Origin: Yeguia hominis
GTDB lineage: Bacteria > Bacillota > Clostridia > Oscillospirales > Acutalibacteraceae
Reading direction: 5' to 3'
Assembly (NCBI RefSeq): GCF_014384705.1
Contig: NZ_JACRSN010000011.1
Coordinates: forward strand, 39,878-103,877
DNA length: 64,000 nucleotides
A program made the translations under genes and the position numbers. The notes under the pieces were generated by a model that was not told the origin of the DNA, searched no databases, and worked only from the letters and a program-made list of their open reading frames with translations. Positions 25,431 through 32,940 of the stretch are shown here, in pieces (positions within the stretch are counted from its first letter, which is position 1; each line of letters opens with the position of its first letter).

Positions 25431-26858
25431 ATGCATGTGCTTTTTGCAATCGGACAGGGATTAAAAGGATTTTTATGGGGATGGCCGGTGCTTTCGGCCA
25501 TCCTTTTGGCAGGTGCAAATTTAAGTATTCGGAGCGGATTTTTTCAGCTGACACACGCCCGGCTTTGGTTGCGTAAGACTGCGTTTGCGTTGTTCGGTCA
25601 GTCTGCGCGGAAAGAAGGAAAACAGGGCGTATCCGCGCTGCAGGCCGTGTCAACGGCGCTTGCCGGGTCCATTGGAACCGGCAACATTGTCGGCGTTGCA
25701 ACTGCACTGACGCTCGGCGGGCCGGGCGCAATTTTTTGGATGTGGATTTCAGCGCTGCTGGGCATGATGACGATTTTTTCCGAAACGGTTCTCGGCATGA
25801 AGTACCGGGTTCGGGATGAATCCGGATTTTGGCGCGGCGGTGCCATGTATTATCTGGAGCGCGGTCTGCACAGCCCATGGCTGGCAAAACTGTTTGCGGC
25901 AGCCTGTGTGCTTGCGTCACTCGGCATGGGGAATATGGCACAGGCAAATTCTATTGCACAGGCGTTTGGAGAGGGATTTGGCTTGTCTCCGCTTCTGACC
26001 GGCGGCGTTTTAAGCGTCCTGTTATTTGCGGTTGCCTGCGGCGGGATCCGCCGCACGGCTCGTGTTGCGGAAAAATTGGTGCCGGGGATGGCAATCGGTT
26101 ATCTGCTTGCCTGTTCGATCGTGCTGTTTTTGTTTCGAAACAACTTGGGTCACGCGATCGCCGAGATTTTTTCGCAAGCCTTCAGCCTTCGGGCAGCGGC
26201 GGGCGGTACGGGCGGGGTTGTCATGCTGCGGGCCATGCGCGCCGGCGTTTCCCGCGGAATTTTTACAAACGAAGCGGGATTGGGAAGTTCCGTCATGGCA
26301 CATACCAGTACCTGCAACCATTCTCCGGTGGAGCAGGGCATGTGGGGGATCTTTCAGGTCTTTATTGATACCTGGGTAATGTGTACGCTGACGGCGCTCT
26401 GTATTCTTTCCAGCGGGGTTATGAAAACCGGAAAAGACGGCGCTGCGTTGAGCACAGAAACGTTCCGGTCCGCCTTTGGAAATGGCGGCGCCATTTTTGT
26501 CGCGGTAGCGGTTGCCCTGTTTGCCTTTGCAACGATGCTGGCGTGGTGCTGCTATGGCGAGGCCGGTCTGCGGTATCTTTCCGGCGGACGCGGCATATGG
26601 GGATACCGGCTTCTGTTTGCAGCAGCGGCATTTTTCGCCTGTCGGATGGATCTTGGCTCCGTCTGGGACCTGTGCGATACGTTTAATGGGATGATGGCAA
26701 TTCCGAACCTGGCGGCAGTCTTTTTCCTGTCCGGCGAGGTGCTCTCGGAACTGCGGCAATATCTGGATGCCGAAAAGCAGGTCCGAATTACGCGAAACGG
26801 ATCCGCACGCGAAGCTGAAAAAAAGTATAGCTTTTTTTCCACAAAAGTGATAAAATAA
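25431..26858 (+). CDS. Sodium:alanine symporter (AGCS family)
   Basis: This 475-residue protein has about ten membrane segments and takes up alanine or glycine with sodium or protons. Diagnostic segments are STALAGSIGTGNIVGVATAL, FWMWISALLGM, EKLVPGMA and FTNEAGLGSSVMAHTST, the AGCS signature. The start lies 49 bases after the rnfD-like gene on the same strand, with a weak ribosome binding site. If the Rnf-like pair moved sodium, this symporter could use that gradient, but this is context only. An extended -10 (TGATAAAAT) overlaps its stop codon and may drive darA. Confidence 0.92.
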   Translation: MHVLFAIGQGLKGFLWGWPVLSAILLAGANLSIRSGFFQLTHARLWLRKTAFALFGQSARKEGKQGVSALQAVSTALAGSIGTGNIVGVATALTLGGPGAIFWMWISALLGMMTIFSETVLGMKYRVRDESGFWRGGAMYYLERGLHSPWLAKLFAAACVLASLGMGNMAQANSIAQAFGEGFGLSPLLTGGVLSVLLFAVACGGIRRTARVAEKLVPGMAIGYLLACSIVLFLFRNNLGHAIAEIFSQAFSLRAAAGGTGGVVMLRAMRAGVSRGIFTNEAGLGSSVMAHTSTCNHSPVEQGMWGIFQVFIDTWVMCTLTALCILSSGVMKTGKDGAALSTETFRSAFGNGGAIFVAVAVALFAFATMLAWCCYGEAGLRYLSGGRGIWGYRLLFAAAAFFACRMDLGSVWDLCDTFNGMMAIPNLAAVFFLSGEVLSELRQYLDAEKQVRITRNGSAREAEKKYSFFSTKVIK

Positions 26859-26930
26859 ATATAGACAAAAACGGAAGCGAAAAATGTTTCCGTATGGACT
26901 TTTCTATCAAAATATTGGGAGGGACACCAA

Positions 26931-27254
26931 ATGAAATTAATCCTCGCGATTGTAAGTAACGATGACAGCAGTGCGGTTTCTAGGTCGCTCACAAAAGAAG
27001 GCTTTTCCGTTACAAAGCTTGCGACAACGGGCGGATTCCTGATGGCCGGGAATACGACGTTTATTGCGGGTGTTGAGGATGATAAAGTGGATCGGGTCAT
27101 TGAACTGATCGCAGAGCGGAGCAGCCGCCGCACGCAGGTGATTCCGAGCACGGCGAGCATGGACGTCGGAATTTATTCCTCGTTCCCGGTTGAAGTTACG
27201 GTTGGCGGTTCGACGATCTTTGTGCTCAATATCGATCGTTTCGAAAAGGTTTAA
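26931..27254 (+). CDS. darA: Cyclic-di-AMP receptor DarA (PstA)
   Basis: This 107-residue PII-like protein binds cyclic-di-AMP in a trimer. The family features are complete: MKLILAIVSNDDSSAVSRSL, then LATTGGFLMAGNTTF with the conserved GGF loop and T/N residues, and DVGIYSSFPVEVTVGGSTIFVL near the end. GGAGGG precedes the ATG. It opens the conserved housekeeping block with holB 5 bases downstream, as in other Firmicutes (yaaQ-holB-yaaT); yaaR is absent between them. The physiological effector output of DarA is not established. Confidence 0.95.
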   Translation: MKLILAIVSNDDSSAVSRSLTKEGFSVTKLATTGGFLMAGNTTFIAGVEDDKVDRVIELIAERSSRRTQVIPSTASMDVGIYSSFPVEVTVGGSTIFVLNIDRFEKV

Positions 27255-27259
27255 CCCGC

Positions 27260-28186
27260 ATGCAGCAGGCAGAGACCTCTGCGCTGGAGCAGATCCGGCA
27301 ACAGCTGGGAGATGCGTTTTTGAGAGGCCGCGCACCGCATGCGATTTTGTTGGAAGGCGGAGAAACGGACGCACTTGCGGCCTGGATTTCTGCAGCTGCG
27401 GTATGCACCAATGCGCAAAAAAGGCCTTGCGGAGAGTGCGCCGGATGCAAAAAAGCATTTGGCGGAATTCATCCGGATATTCATACTGCAAGCGGAAGCG
27501 GTGCGGCGCGGTCGTTTCATGTAGAGGAAATCCGCTTTATCCGTTCCGATGTTTACAAGCGGCCGAACGAAGCGCCCAGAAAGGTGTATATTCTGCGCGG
27601 AGCACAGGATATGTCTCGGGAAGCGCAGAATGCGCTCCTCAAAATTTTGGAGGAGCCGCCGCAGGATTTGCTGTTTATTCTGACCTGCGATAACGTCAAT
27701 GCGCTCTTGCCGACAGTTCGTTCCCGCACACAATTTTTTTCATTGCCTCAGGAGAAACCGGCCTTTGACGCAGAACTTGCGGAGCGCGCCGAACAGCTGA
27801 TAAGTCAGATTGCGTCTGCTTTGGTTGCACCGAAAGAATGGGAACTGGTTTCTCTGAGTGCGCCGCTGATTGCGGACAAGGTGCTTTTTCGCGCGGTTCT
27901 TGAGAAGCTGTCGTTGCTTTTGCGGGACGTCTGTGTGTTTCGGGCTTGTGGAACGCCGGCTAAGCAGCTGCAGGCAGCAGTGGAAACGCTGGGTGGCGCG
28001 CTGACTCTGGAGCGCCTCCTGAATTTATCTGCATTAACGGAAGAGACCCGCCAAAAGAGCCAGCAGAATGCAAATCATGCACTGCTTGTTACGACGTTTT
28101 TCGCAATGTGCAGAAAAATTCGATACGGTTCAGATGCGGGATTCAATAAGAGAGAAGGCTCCGATATTCGGGGCAGGAAAGGATAA
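27260..28186 (+). CDS. holB: DNA polymerase III subunit delta'
   Basis: HolB is part of the clamp-loader complex that places the sliding clamp on DNA. The 308-residue protein keeps the AAA+ arrangement but lacks a working Walker A, as delta' does. The zinc module is visible as C-x-x-C-x-x-C in CGECAGCKKAF near residue 60, and the segment QNALLKILEEPPQDLLFIL with the SRC-region TVRSRTQFFSLP is diagnostic. It follows darA by 5 bases and precedes ricT by 5 bases, so the three are one operon. Confidence 0.93.
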   Translation: MQQAETSALEQIRQQLGDAFLRGRAPHAILLEGGETDALAAWISAAAVCTNAQKRPCGECAGCKKAFGGIHPDIHTASGSGAARSFHVEEIRFIRSDVYKRPNEAPRKVYILRGAQDMSREAQNALLKILEEPPQDLLFILTCDNVNALLPTVRSRTQFFSLPQEKPAFDAELAERAEQLISQIASALVAPKEWELVSLSAPLIADKVLFRAVLEKLSLLLRDVCVFRACGTPAKQLQAAVETLGGALTLERLLNLSALTEETRQKSQQNANHALLVTTFFAMCRKIRYGSDAGFNKREGSDIRGRKG

Positions 28187-28191
28187 AAGGC

Positions 28192-29061
28192 ATGGCAGAA
28201 GTCATAGGAGTCCGGTTTAAGGATGCAGGGAAGGTTTATTATTTTGATCCCTGCGGCAATCAGGTCGACGTTGGCGCAAAGGTAGTCGTTGAGACTGCCC
28301 ACGGTGTGGAATGCGGAGACGTCGCAATGGAAAACCGGAATGTCAACGAGAGTGTAATTGTGCAGCCGCTGAAAAAAGTTCTGCGGGTTGCAACCAAAAA
28401 TGATTTAAAAAAGCTTCGCGAAAATGCGCAGAAGGAAAAAAATGCATTTTCCGTTTGCAATAAAAAAATTGCGGCCCATAAGCTGGAAATGAAACTGGTC
28501 GATGTAGAATATGCGTTTGACGGGAGCAAAATTCTGTTTTACTTCACTGCGGACGGCCGGATCGATTTTCGTGAGCTGGTGAAAGATCTCGCAAGCGTTT
28601 TCCGGACACGGATTGAGCTGCGGCAGATTGGGGTGCGCGATGAGGCGAAGATGCTCGGCGGACTCGGCATTTGCGGCAGGCCGTTTTGTTGTTCGTCTTT
28701 TTTAGATGAATTTCAGCCGGTTTCCATTAAAATGGCCAAAGAGCAGGGGCTGTCTTTGAATCCTACAAAAATTTCGGGAACCTGCGGCAGACTGATGTGC
28801 TGCCTGAAATACGAACAGGAAGCGTATCTGGATCTTCTGCGGCGTACGCCGAAGGTCAATGCGCTGGTTATGACACCCAAAGGAAAGGGCACGGTCGTCG
28901 ATCAGAATCTCTTGACGGGAATTCTGACGGTCCGGCTTGCCAAGGCGCCGGATGCCGCACCGCAGACGTTTTCGCTTGATGAAGTTAAACTGCTGAAGGA
29001 CAGTCAGATTAAAGTCGACAAGGCAGAGGCGGAAAGTCTGGGAAAACTGGAAAAAAATTAA
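28192..29061 (+). CDS. ricT: RicT/YaaT, PSP1-domain protein
   Basis: RicT is part of the RicAFT complex that in Bacillus binds iron-sulfur clusters, helps RNase Y choose mRNAs and affects sporulation and competence. The 289-residue protein has the PSP1 domain (ETAHGVECGDVAM, KKLRENAQKEKNAFSVCNKKI, VEYAFDGSKILFYF) and the conserved C-terminal cysteine cluster (GLGICGRPFCCSSF, GTCGRLMCCLKYE). It lies in the expected place after holB. RicA and RicF genes are not in the window. A terminator follows at 29071. Confidence 0.93.
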   Translation: MAEVIGVRFKDAGKVYYFDPCGNQVDVGAKVVVETAHGVECGDVAMENRNVNESVIVQPLKKVLRVATKNDLKKLRENAQKEKNAFSVCNKKIAAHKLEMKLVDVEYAFDGSKILFYFTADGRIDFRELVKDLASVFRTRIELRQIGVRDEAKMLGGLGICGRPFCCSSFLDEFQPVSIKMAKEQGLSLNPTKISGTCGRLMCCLKYEQEAYLDLLRRTPKVNALVMTPKGKGTVVDQNLLTGILTVRLAKAPDAAPQTFSLDEVKLLKDSQIKVDKAEAESLGKLEKN

Positions 29062-29070
29062 AAAGGAATT

Positions 29071-29103
29071 GGGCTGCAAGCGCGTTTGCAGCCCGATTTT
29101 TCG
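29071..29103 (+). terminator. Intrinsic terminator after ricT
   Basis: GGGCTGCAA (29071-29079) pairs with TTGCAGCCC (29085-29093), followed by GATTTTTC. It lies 10 bases past the ricT stop and separates darA-holB-ricT from the ferredoxin gene. Confidence 0.85.
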
Positions 29104-29186
29104 TAAAAAATGGAAAGCATGGGGGTTACCCGGCAGGGAGTTTAAGAACAGATTGTGAGATTTTTGGGGATGTTTTGTGAAAAATC

Positions 29187-29214
29187 TTGCAATTCTACGA
29201 AAATGTGATACAAT
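29187..29214 (+). promoter_or_regulatory. Promoter of the ferredoxin gene
   Basis: TTGCAA (29187-29192), a 16-base spacer, and TACAAT (29209-29214), with TGA just before (extended -10). It is 33 bases upstream of the ATG. Confidence 0.65.
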
Positions 29215-29246
29215 AGGAGACGAAATTAATAGGGAGGTGCACAACG

Positions 29247-29417
29247 ATGGCATATGCAATTAGTGACGACTGCATCGCCTGCGGCGCTTGCGCAGCGGAA
29301 TGTCCCTGTGAAGCGATTTCCGAAGGTGATGGGAAATACGTAATCGACGCAGACGCTTGCAGCGAGTGCGGTGCTTGCGCAGATGTTTGCCCGGTAGACG
29401 CTCCCAAGCAGGCGTAA
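29247..29417 (+). CDS. 2[4Fe-4S] ferredoxin
   Basis: This 56-residue clostridial-type ferredoxin carries electrons at low potential in the cytoplasm. Two full cluster motifs are present: C9, C12, C15, C19 in CIACGACAAECP and C38, C41, C44, C48 in CSECGACADVCP. The protein is small because it is made almost wholly of the two cluster loops. GGAGG lies 8 bases before the ATG. The gene has its own promoter and terminator, so it is a monocistronic unit between ricT and trmN6. It could supply electrons to the fermentation enzymes and, if functional, to the RnfC-like protein. Confidence 0.95.
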   Translation: MAYAISDDCIACGACAAECPCEAISEGDGKYVIDADACSECGACADVCPVDAPKQA

Positions 29418-29432
29418 GGGAAAACAGAACAG

Positions 29433-29466
29433 AAAAAGCGGGGCGGTTTTCTGCTCCGCTTTTTGT
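29433..29466 (+). terminator. Intrinsic terminator of the ferredoxin gene
   Basis: AAAAAGCGGGGC pairs with GCTCCGCTTTTT (12 bp, one G-T) around a loop including GGTTTTCT. It begins 16 bases past the stop. Confidence 0.8.
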
Positions 29467-29644
29467 TGTATAAAAACCTGAAACGGCATTTTTAAGAACC
29501 GGCTTTCCATGATGGAAGGTCCGGAACATGATTCCGTCAGGCGCGGCCAGATATGCAAGACGGCCCGTAAAAAGGAACGGATTCTCAAGGTTTGCCGGAG
29601 ATCTAACAATCGTTTGAATTCTATGGAAAGAAAGGAAGAACCCA

Positions 29645-30454
29645 ATGGCGTCCAATATGGAACAAACCTGGGAACCGCTGTCCCGCGGATATGGCGTTTG
29701 GGTCTCTCCGCAGCATCGATTTTCGACGGATACGCTGCTGCTTGCGCAGTTTTCCATGCCGCGCCGCGGAGAGCGGTGTGCGGACTTTGGGACAGGCTGC
29801 GGCGCGATTCCGGTTTTATGGTGCGCCCGGTCGGAGGCGGAAATGGTGTATGCAGTGGAAATCCAGCAGGATGCCTGCGGGCTGCTTTCGCAGACGATTG
29901 TGCGTAACGGCCTTTCCGGACGCCTGAAAGTGCTTTGTGCGGATCTTTGCAGCAGAGAAGATCTCAAACCGCTGCGGGAATTGCATGTGGTTGCCTGTAA
30001 TCCGCCGTATAAACCGGTAGGAACCGGAATTTTATGCCGGGAAAAGGCGGAAAGTACAGCAAGACATGAAACGGACTGCACCATAGAAGCCGTCGCAGAA
30101 GCGGCCGCCCGTGTGCTGCGGTATGGCGGCCGGTTTTGTGTCTGCCAGCGTCCGGAACGCCTTGGCGACGTCATGGAAGCGTTTCGGAAGCATGGCTTAG
30201 AGCCGAAGCGGCTGCAGTTTGTACAGCAGCGCAGGGGGAAAGCGCCGTTTTTATTTCTTTTGGAGGGCCGAAAAGGCGGGAAGCCGTTTTTAAAGGTTGA
30301 GCCGGTGCTGTTTGTTGAGGAAGCCGGCCAGTTTACAAAAGAGATGATGGCGATCTACGGGGATTATAAACAGAACCCGGTATTTGCGGGAAAGCAGATC
30401 GCACAGGATCTGCAAGAGCCCGTAAAGCAGGAAGGAGAGGCGGTGCAGAAATGA
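29645..30454 (+). CDS. trmN6: tRNA1(Val) adenine-37 N6-methyltransferase-like protein
   Basis: This 269-residue SAM-dependent methyltransferase matches the YabB/YfiC group. The start of the Rossmann fold is ADFGTGCGAIPVLW, the SAM acidic residue is in VYAVEIQQDA, and the catalytic NPPY tetrapeptide sits in VACNPPYKP, typical of enzymes that methylate the amino group of adenine. The ATG at 29645 follows AAAGGAAG. The stop overlaps the rsmI start by four bases (ATGA). In Firmicutes the gene is normally found next to rsmI, as here. The specific tRNA target is inferred from the family. Confidence 0.85.
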   Translation: MASNMEQTWEPLSRGYGVWVSPQHRFSTDTLLLAQFSMPRRGERCADFGTGCGAIPVLWCARSEAEMVYAVEIQQDACGLLSQTIVRNGLSGRLKVLCADLCSREDLKPLRELHVVACNPPYKPVGTGILCREKAESTARHETDCTIEAVAEAAARVLRYGGRFCVCQRPERLGDVMEAFRKHGLEPKRLQFVQQRRGKAPFLFLLEGRKGGKPFLKVEPVLFVEEAGQFTKEMMAIYGDYKQNPVFAGKQIAQDLQEPVKQEGEAVQK

Positions 30455-31293
30455 CGGGGAAATTGTTCATTGTCGGAACACCGATTGGCAATCTGGCGGA
30501 TTTTTCTCCGCGCGGACAGGAAACGCTGCGTCAGGCAGATTTTATCGCGGCGGAAGATACCCGGGTAACGGCGAAGCTTCTGAACCATTTTTCAATCAAA
30601 AAGGAACTGATCAGCTGTTATGAACACAACGAGCGTTCCCGCTCACGCTATATTTGTGACCGGATCGAAAACGGCGAAACTTGCGCGTTGGTTTCGGATG
30701 CAGGAATGCCGGCGATTTCTGATCCGGGAGAGACGCTGGCTGCAGAGTGTGCAGCGCGGGGAATTGAGGTGCTGGCGGTGCCGGGGCCGAGCGCATTTAC
30801 GGCAGCGCTGGCGGTTTCCGGTTTGCCGACCGGCCGGTTTACGTTCGAAGGGTTTCTCAGTATGAATAAAAAAAGTCGCCGGGAGCATTTGCAGGAACTG
30901 AAGGATGAGCGGCGGACGATGGTTTTTTACGAGGCGCCGCATAAGCTGGCGGCAACGCTTGCAGATATGCTTGCGACATGGGGGGACCGGCGGATCGCGC
31001 TTGTCCGGGAGCTTACCAAAATTCATGAGGAAGCGGTGCGGACGACGCTTTCCGGTGCGCTGGAGCGTTATGGAGACGGCAGCGCGCGGGGGGAATTTGT
31101 CCTCGTAATTGAAGGAGCGCCCCGGCTGGAAAAAACACAGCTTTCAGAAGAGGATGCGGTTTTACTTGCGCGCAGATATGTGCAGGCGGGAAAATCTGCG
31201 GCGGAAGCTGCGAAACAGGCGGCACAGGAGTCCGGACGAAAAAAGGGCGAAATTTATCGGGCGCTTGTGCAGGCGCTGGATGGTTCTGCATAA
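30451..31293 (+). CDS. rsmI: 16S rRNA (cytidine-1402-2'-O)-methyltransferase
   Basis: RsmI methylates the ribose of C1402 of 16S rRNA, in the decoding centre. The 280-residue protein has the tetrapyrrole-methylase fold: LFIVGTPIGNLADFSPRGQETL at the start, IAAEDTRVTAKLLNHF, LVSDAGMPAISDPG in the SAM-binding region and FEGFLSMNKKSRREHL. All are textbook for the family. The start overlaps the end of trmN6 (ATGA), so translation is coupled. It is the last gene of the trmN6-rsmI pair. Confidence 0.96.
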   Translation: MTGKLFIVGTPIGNLADFSPRGQETLRQADFIAAEDTRVTAKLLNHFSIKKELISCYEHNERSRSRYICDRIENGETCALVSDAGMPAISDPGETLAAECAARGIEVLAVPGPSAFTAALAVSGLPTGRFTFEGFLSMNKKSRREHLQELKDERRTMVFYEAPHKLAATLADMLATWGDRRIALVRELTKIHEEAVRTTLSGALERYGDGSARGEFVLVIEGAPRLEKTQLSEEDAVLLARRYVQAGKSAAEAAKQAAQESGRKKGEIYRALVQALDGSA

Positions 31294-31448
31294 GCGTGCT
31301 TTTGCGTCGCCGGGCAATGAAATCTGTTTTTCCGGCGCCGGATATCTGCAGCCCGGTTCTGCAGATTGCTTGAAAGGACGGAGACGAAAACCATCGCCGC
31401 AATCTGCCGGAATTAAACCAAATTAATCCAAAGAGGAGTGTGCAGCCC

Positions 31449-31910
31449 ATGTCTGCGTGGATTCAGTTTTATGGGCTATTGTTTGTCGGGATCATTTTAA
31501 TCCCCAATATTTTCTTTACCATGACGCACAAGGAGGGGTTTCAGAACCTATACCAGAACCGGGTGGTCGAGTGCGCAGAACAGATCGGCCGGGTTGGCTG
31601 TTTTGGCCTGATGATTGTTACACCGCCGGTCCTCTGCCGTGGGTTTTGGTTTCCCGGTGCGAAAACAGCGTATATAATTGCAGGGTTCCTTCTGACGGCG
31701 CTGTATTGTTTGGGGTGGATGGTGTTCTGGCGGGAAAATTCGATCCGCAAGGCATTGGTGCTGTCGATTCTGCCCTCCATTCTGTTTTTGGAAAGCGGAA
31801 TCCTTCTGCTGCATATTCCGCTAATAGTGTTCGCGGTGTTGTTTGCGATTTGCCATATTACCATCAGCTATCAGAATGCGGCCATTGAAAAGAGACAAAT
31901 ACACAGCTAG
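31449..31910 (+). CDS. Small polytopic membrane protein of unknown function
   Basis: This 153-residue protein has about five hydrophobic segments with short loops (IQFYGLLFVGIILIPNIFF, IGRVGCFGLMIVTPPVLC and later segments). I use the ATG at 31449, which has AGAGGAG 10 bases before it, because the GTG three codons earlier is too close to that site. I recognise no family. It stands between rsmI and the convergent glycosyltransferase gene and ends before a bidirectional terminator. Confidence 0.65.
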   Translation: MSAWIQFYGLLFVGIILIPNIFFTMTHKEGFQNLYQNRVVECAEQIGRVGCFGLMIVTPPVLCRGFWFPGAKTAYIIAGFLLTALYCLGWMVFWRENSIRKALVLSILPSILFLESGILLLHIPLIVFAVLFAICHITISYQNAAIEKRQIHS

Positions 31911-31938
31911 GCACAGAAAAATTTCCTGTGCAGTGAAA

Positions 31939-31977
31939 AACCGGATCCGCAGATTTCCTGCGAATCCGGTTTTTTTA
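31939..31977. terminator. Bidirectional terminator
   Basis: CCGGAT and ATCCGG with an inner CGCAG/CTGCG stem, bordered by A and T runs on both sides, lie between the membrane protein gene (plus) and the glycosyltransferase gene (minus). Both strands end in T tracts; the minus-strand stop is at the right edge. Confidence 0.75.
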
Positions 31978-32940
31978 ATGAAGATCAGAATCGTTTCCGT
32001 CTTTGAGATATTCTTCGACGTGGAAGCGTGGACGGCGCTTCACCTCACTGTAGATTTTTCCGATATATCCGCCGAGCGTTCCGATGCAGAGCAGCTGAAT
32101 TCCGCCGAGCAGCCAGATGGAGGCGACGATTGCGGTCCAACCGGCAACCGCATTGTGCGTCAGGTAGGAAATCAGCGCATAAAGTAAGCCAAGGACGCTC
32201 AGACAGGAAATGAGAATGCCCAGGTTGGAAATGATCTTCAGCGGTTTGACGCTGAAGGAGGTGATGCCCTCCAGCGCGAAGGAAATCATCTTCTTTAGCG
32301 GATATTTCGACTCGCCGGCCATCCGTTCCTTGCGGTCATAATAGACATAGTCGGTGCGGTAGCCAATCAGCGGTACAATGCCGCGCAGAAAGAGATTGGT
32401 TTCGGTGTATTCACTTAAGGCGTCAAGCGCGCGCTTGCTCATCAGGCGATAATCTGCGTGATTGTATACGATATCGACGCCCAAGAGTTTCATGCATTTA
32501 TAAAATCCCTGTGCGGTGGTGCGCTTGAAAAAAGAGTCTGTTTCTCTCTTTTTTCGGACGCCGTACACGATATCGCAGTGCTCCTCAAATTTATCGAGAA
32601 ATCCGTCGATGACATCGATATCGTCCTGCAAGTCTGCGTCCAGGCTGACGGCGCAGTCGCATTCCAGGCGGGCAGTCATGAGACCGGCAAACAGCGCGTT
32701 CTGATGTCCGCGGTTATGCGCAAGCTTCAGTCCGCTGACAAGTGCATCTTCTGCGTGGCAGGCGGAAATGATTTCCCAGGTGCGATCCCGGCTTCCGTCG
32801 TCCACATAAAGGATCCGGCTGTCTTTCCGGATTCGCCCGGCTTCCATAAGGGCAGTCATTTTTTCTTTTAAAATGCGGTTGGTTTCCGGAAGAACCGCCT
32901 CTTCATTGTAGCAGGGAACCACAAGAAACAGCGTTGTCAT
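31975..32940 (-). CDS. csbB: Family 2 glycosyltransferase, DPM1/CsbB-like
   Basis: This 321-residue enzyme should transfer a sugar to undecaprenyl phosphate at the inner face of the membrane. It has the GT2 fold with VVPCYNEEAVLPETN, the DDGSRDRTW region, and the DADLQDD metal motif, then two C-terminal membrane helices (about 232-253 and 265-290) typical of the CsbB/GtrB/DPM1 group. It overlaps the yfhO gene (ATGA) and is translated after it. In Bacillus subtilis CsbB and YfhO together modify lipoteichoic acid with N-acetylglucosamine (established for that species). The sugar and target here are inference. Confidence 0.85.
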   Translation of the reverse strand: MTTLFLVVPCYNEEAVLPETNRILKEKMTALMEAGRIRKDSRILYVDDGSRDRTWEIISACHAEDALVSGLKLAHNRGHQNALFAGLMTARLECDCAVSLDADLQDDIDVIDGFLDKFEEHCDIVYGVRKKRETDSFFKRTTAQGFYKCMKLLGVDIVYNHADYRLMSKRALDALSEYTETNLFLRGIVPLIGYRTDYVYYDRKERMAGESKYPLKKMISFALEGITSFSVKPLKIISNLGILISCLSVLGLLYALISYLTHNAVAGWTAIVASIWLLGGIQLLCIGTLGGYIGKIYSEVKRRPRFHVEEYLKDGNDSDLH

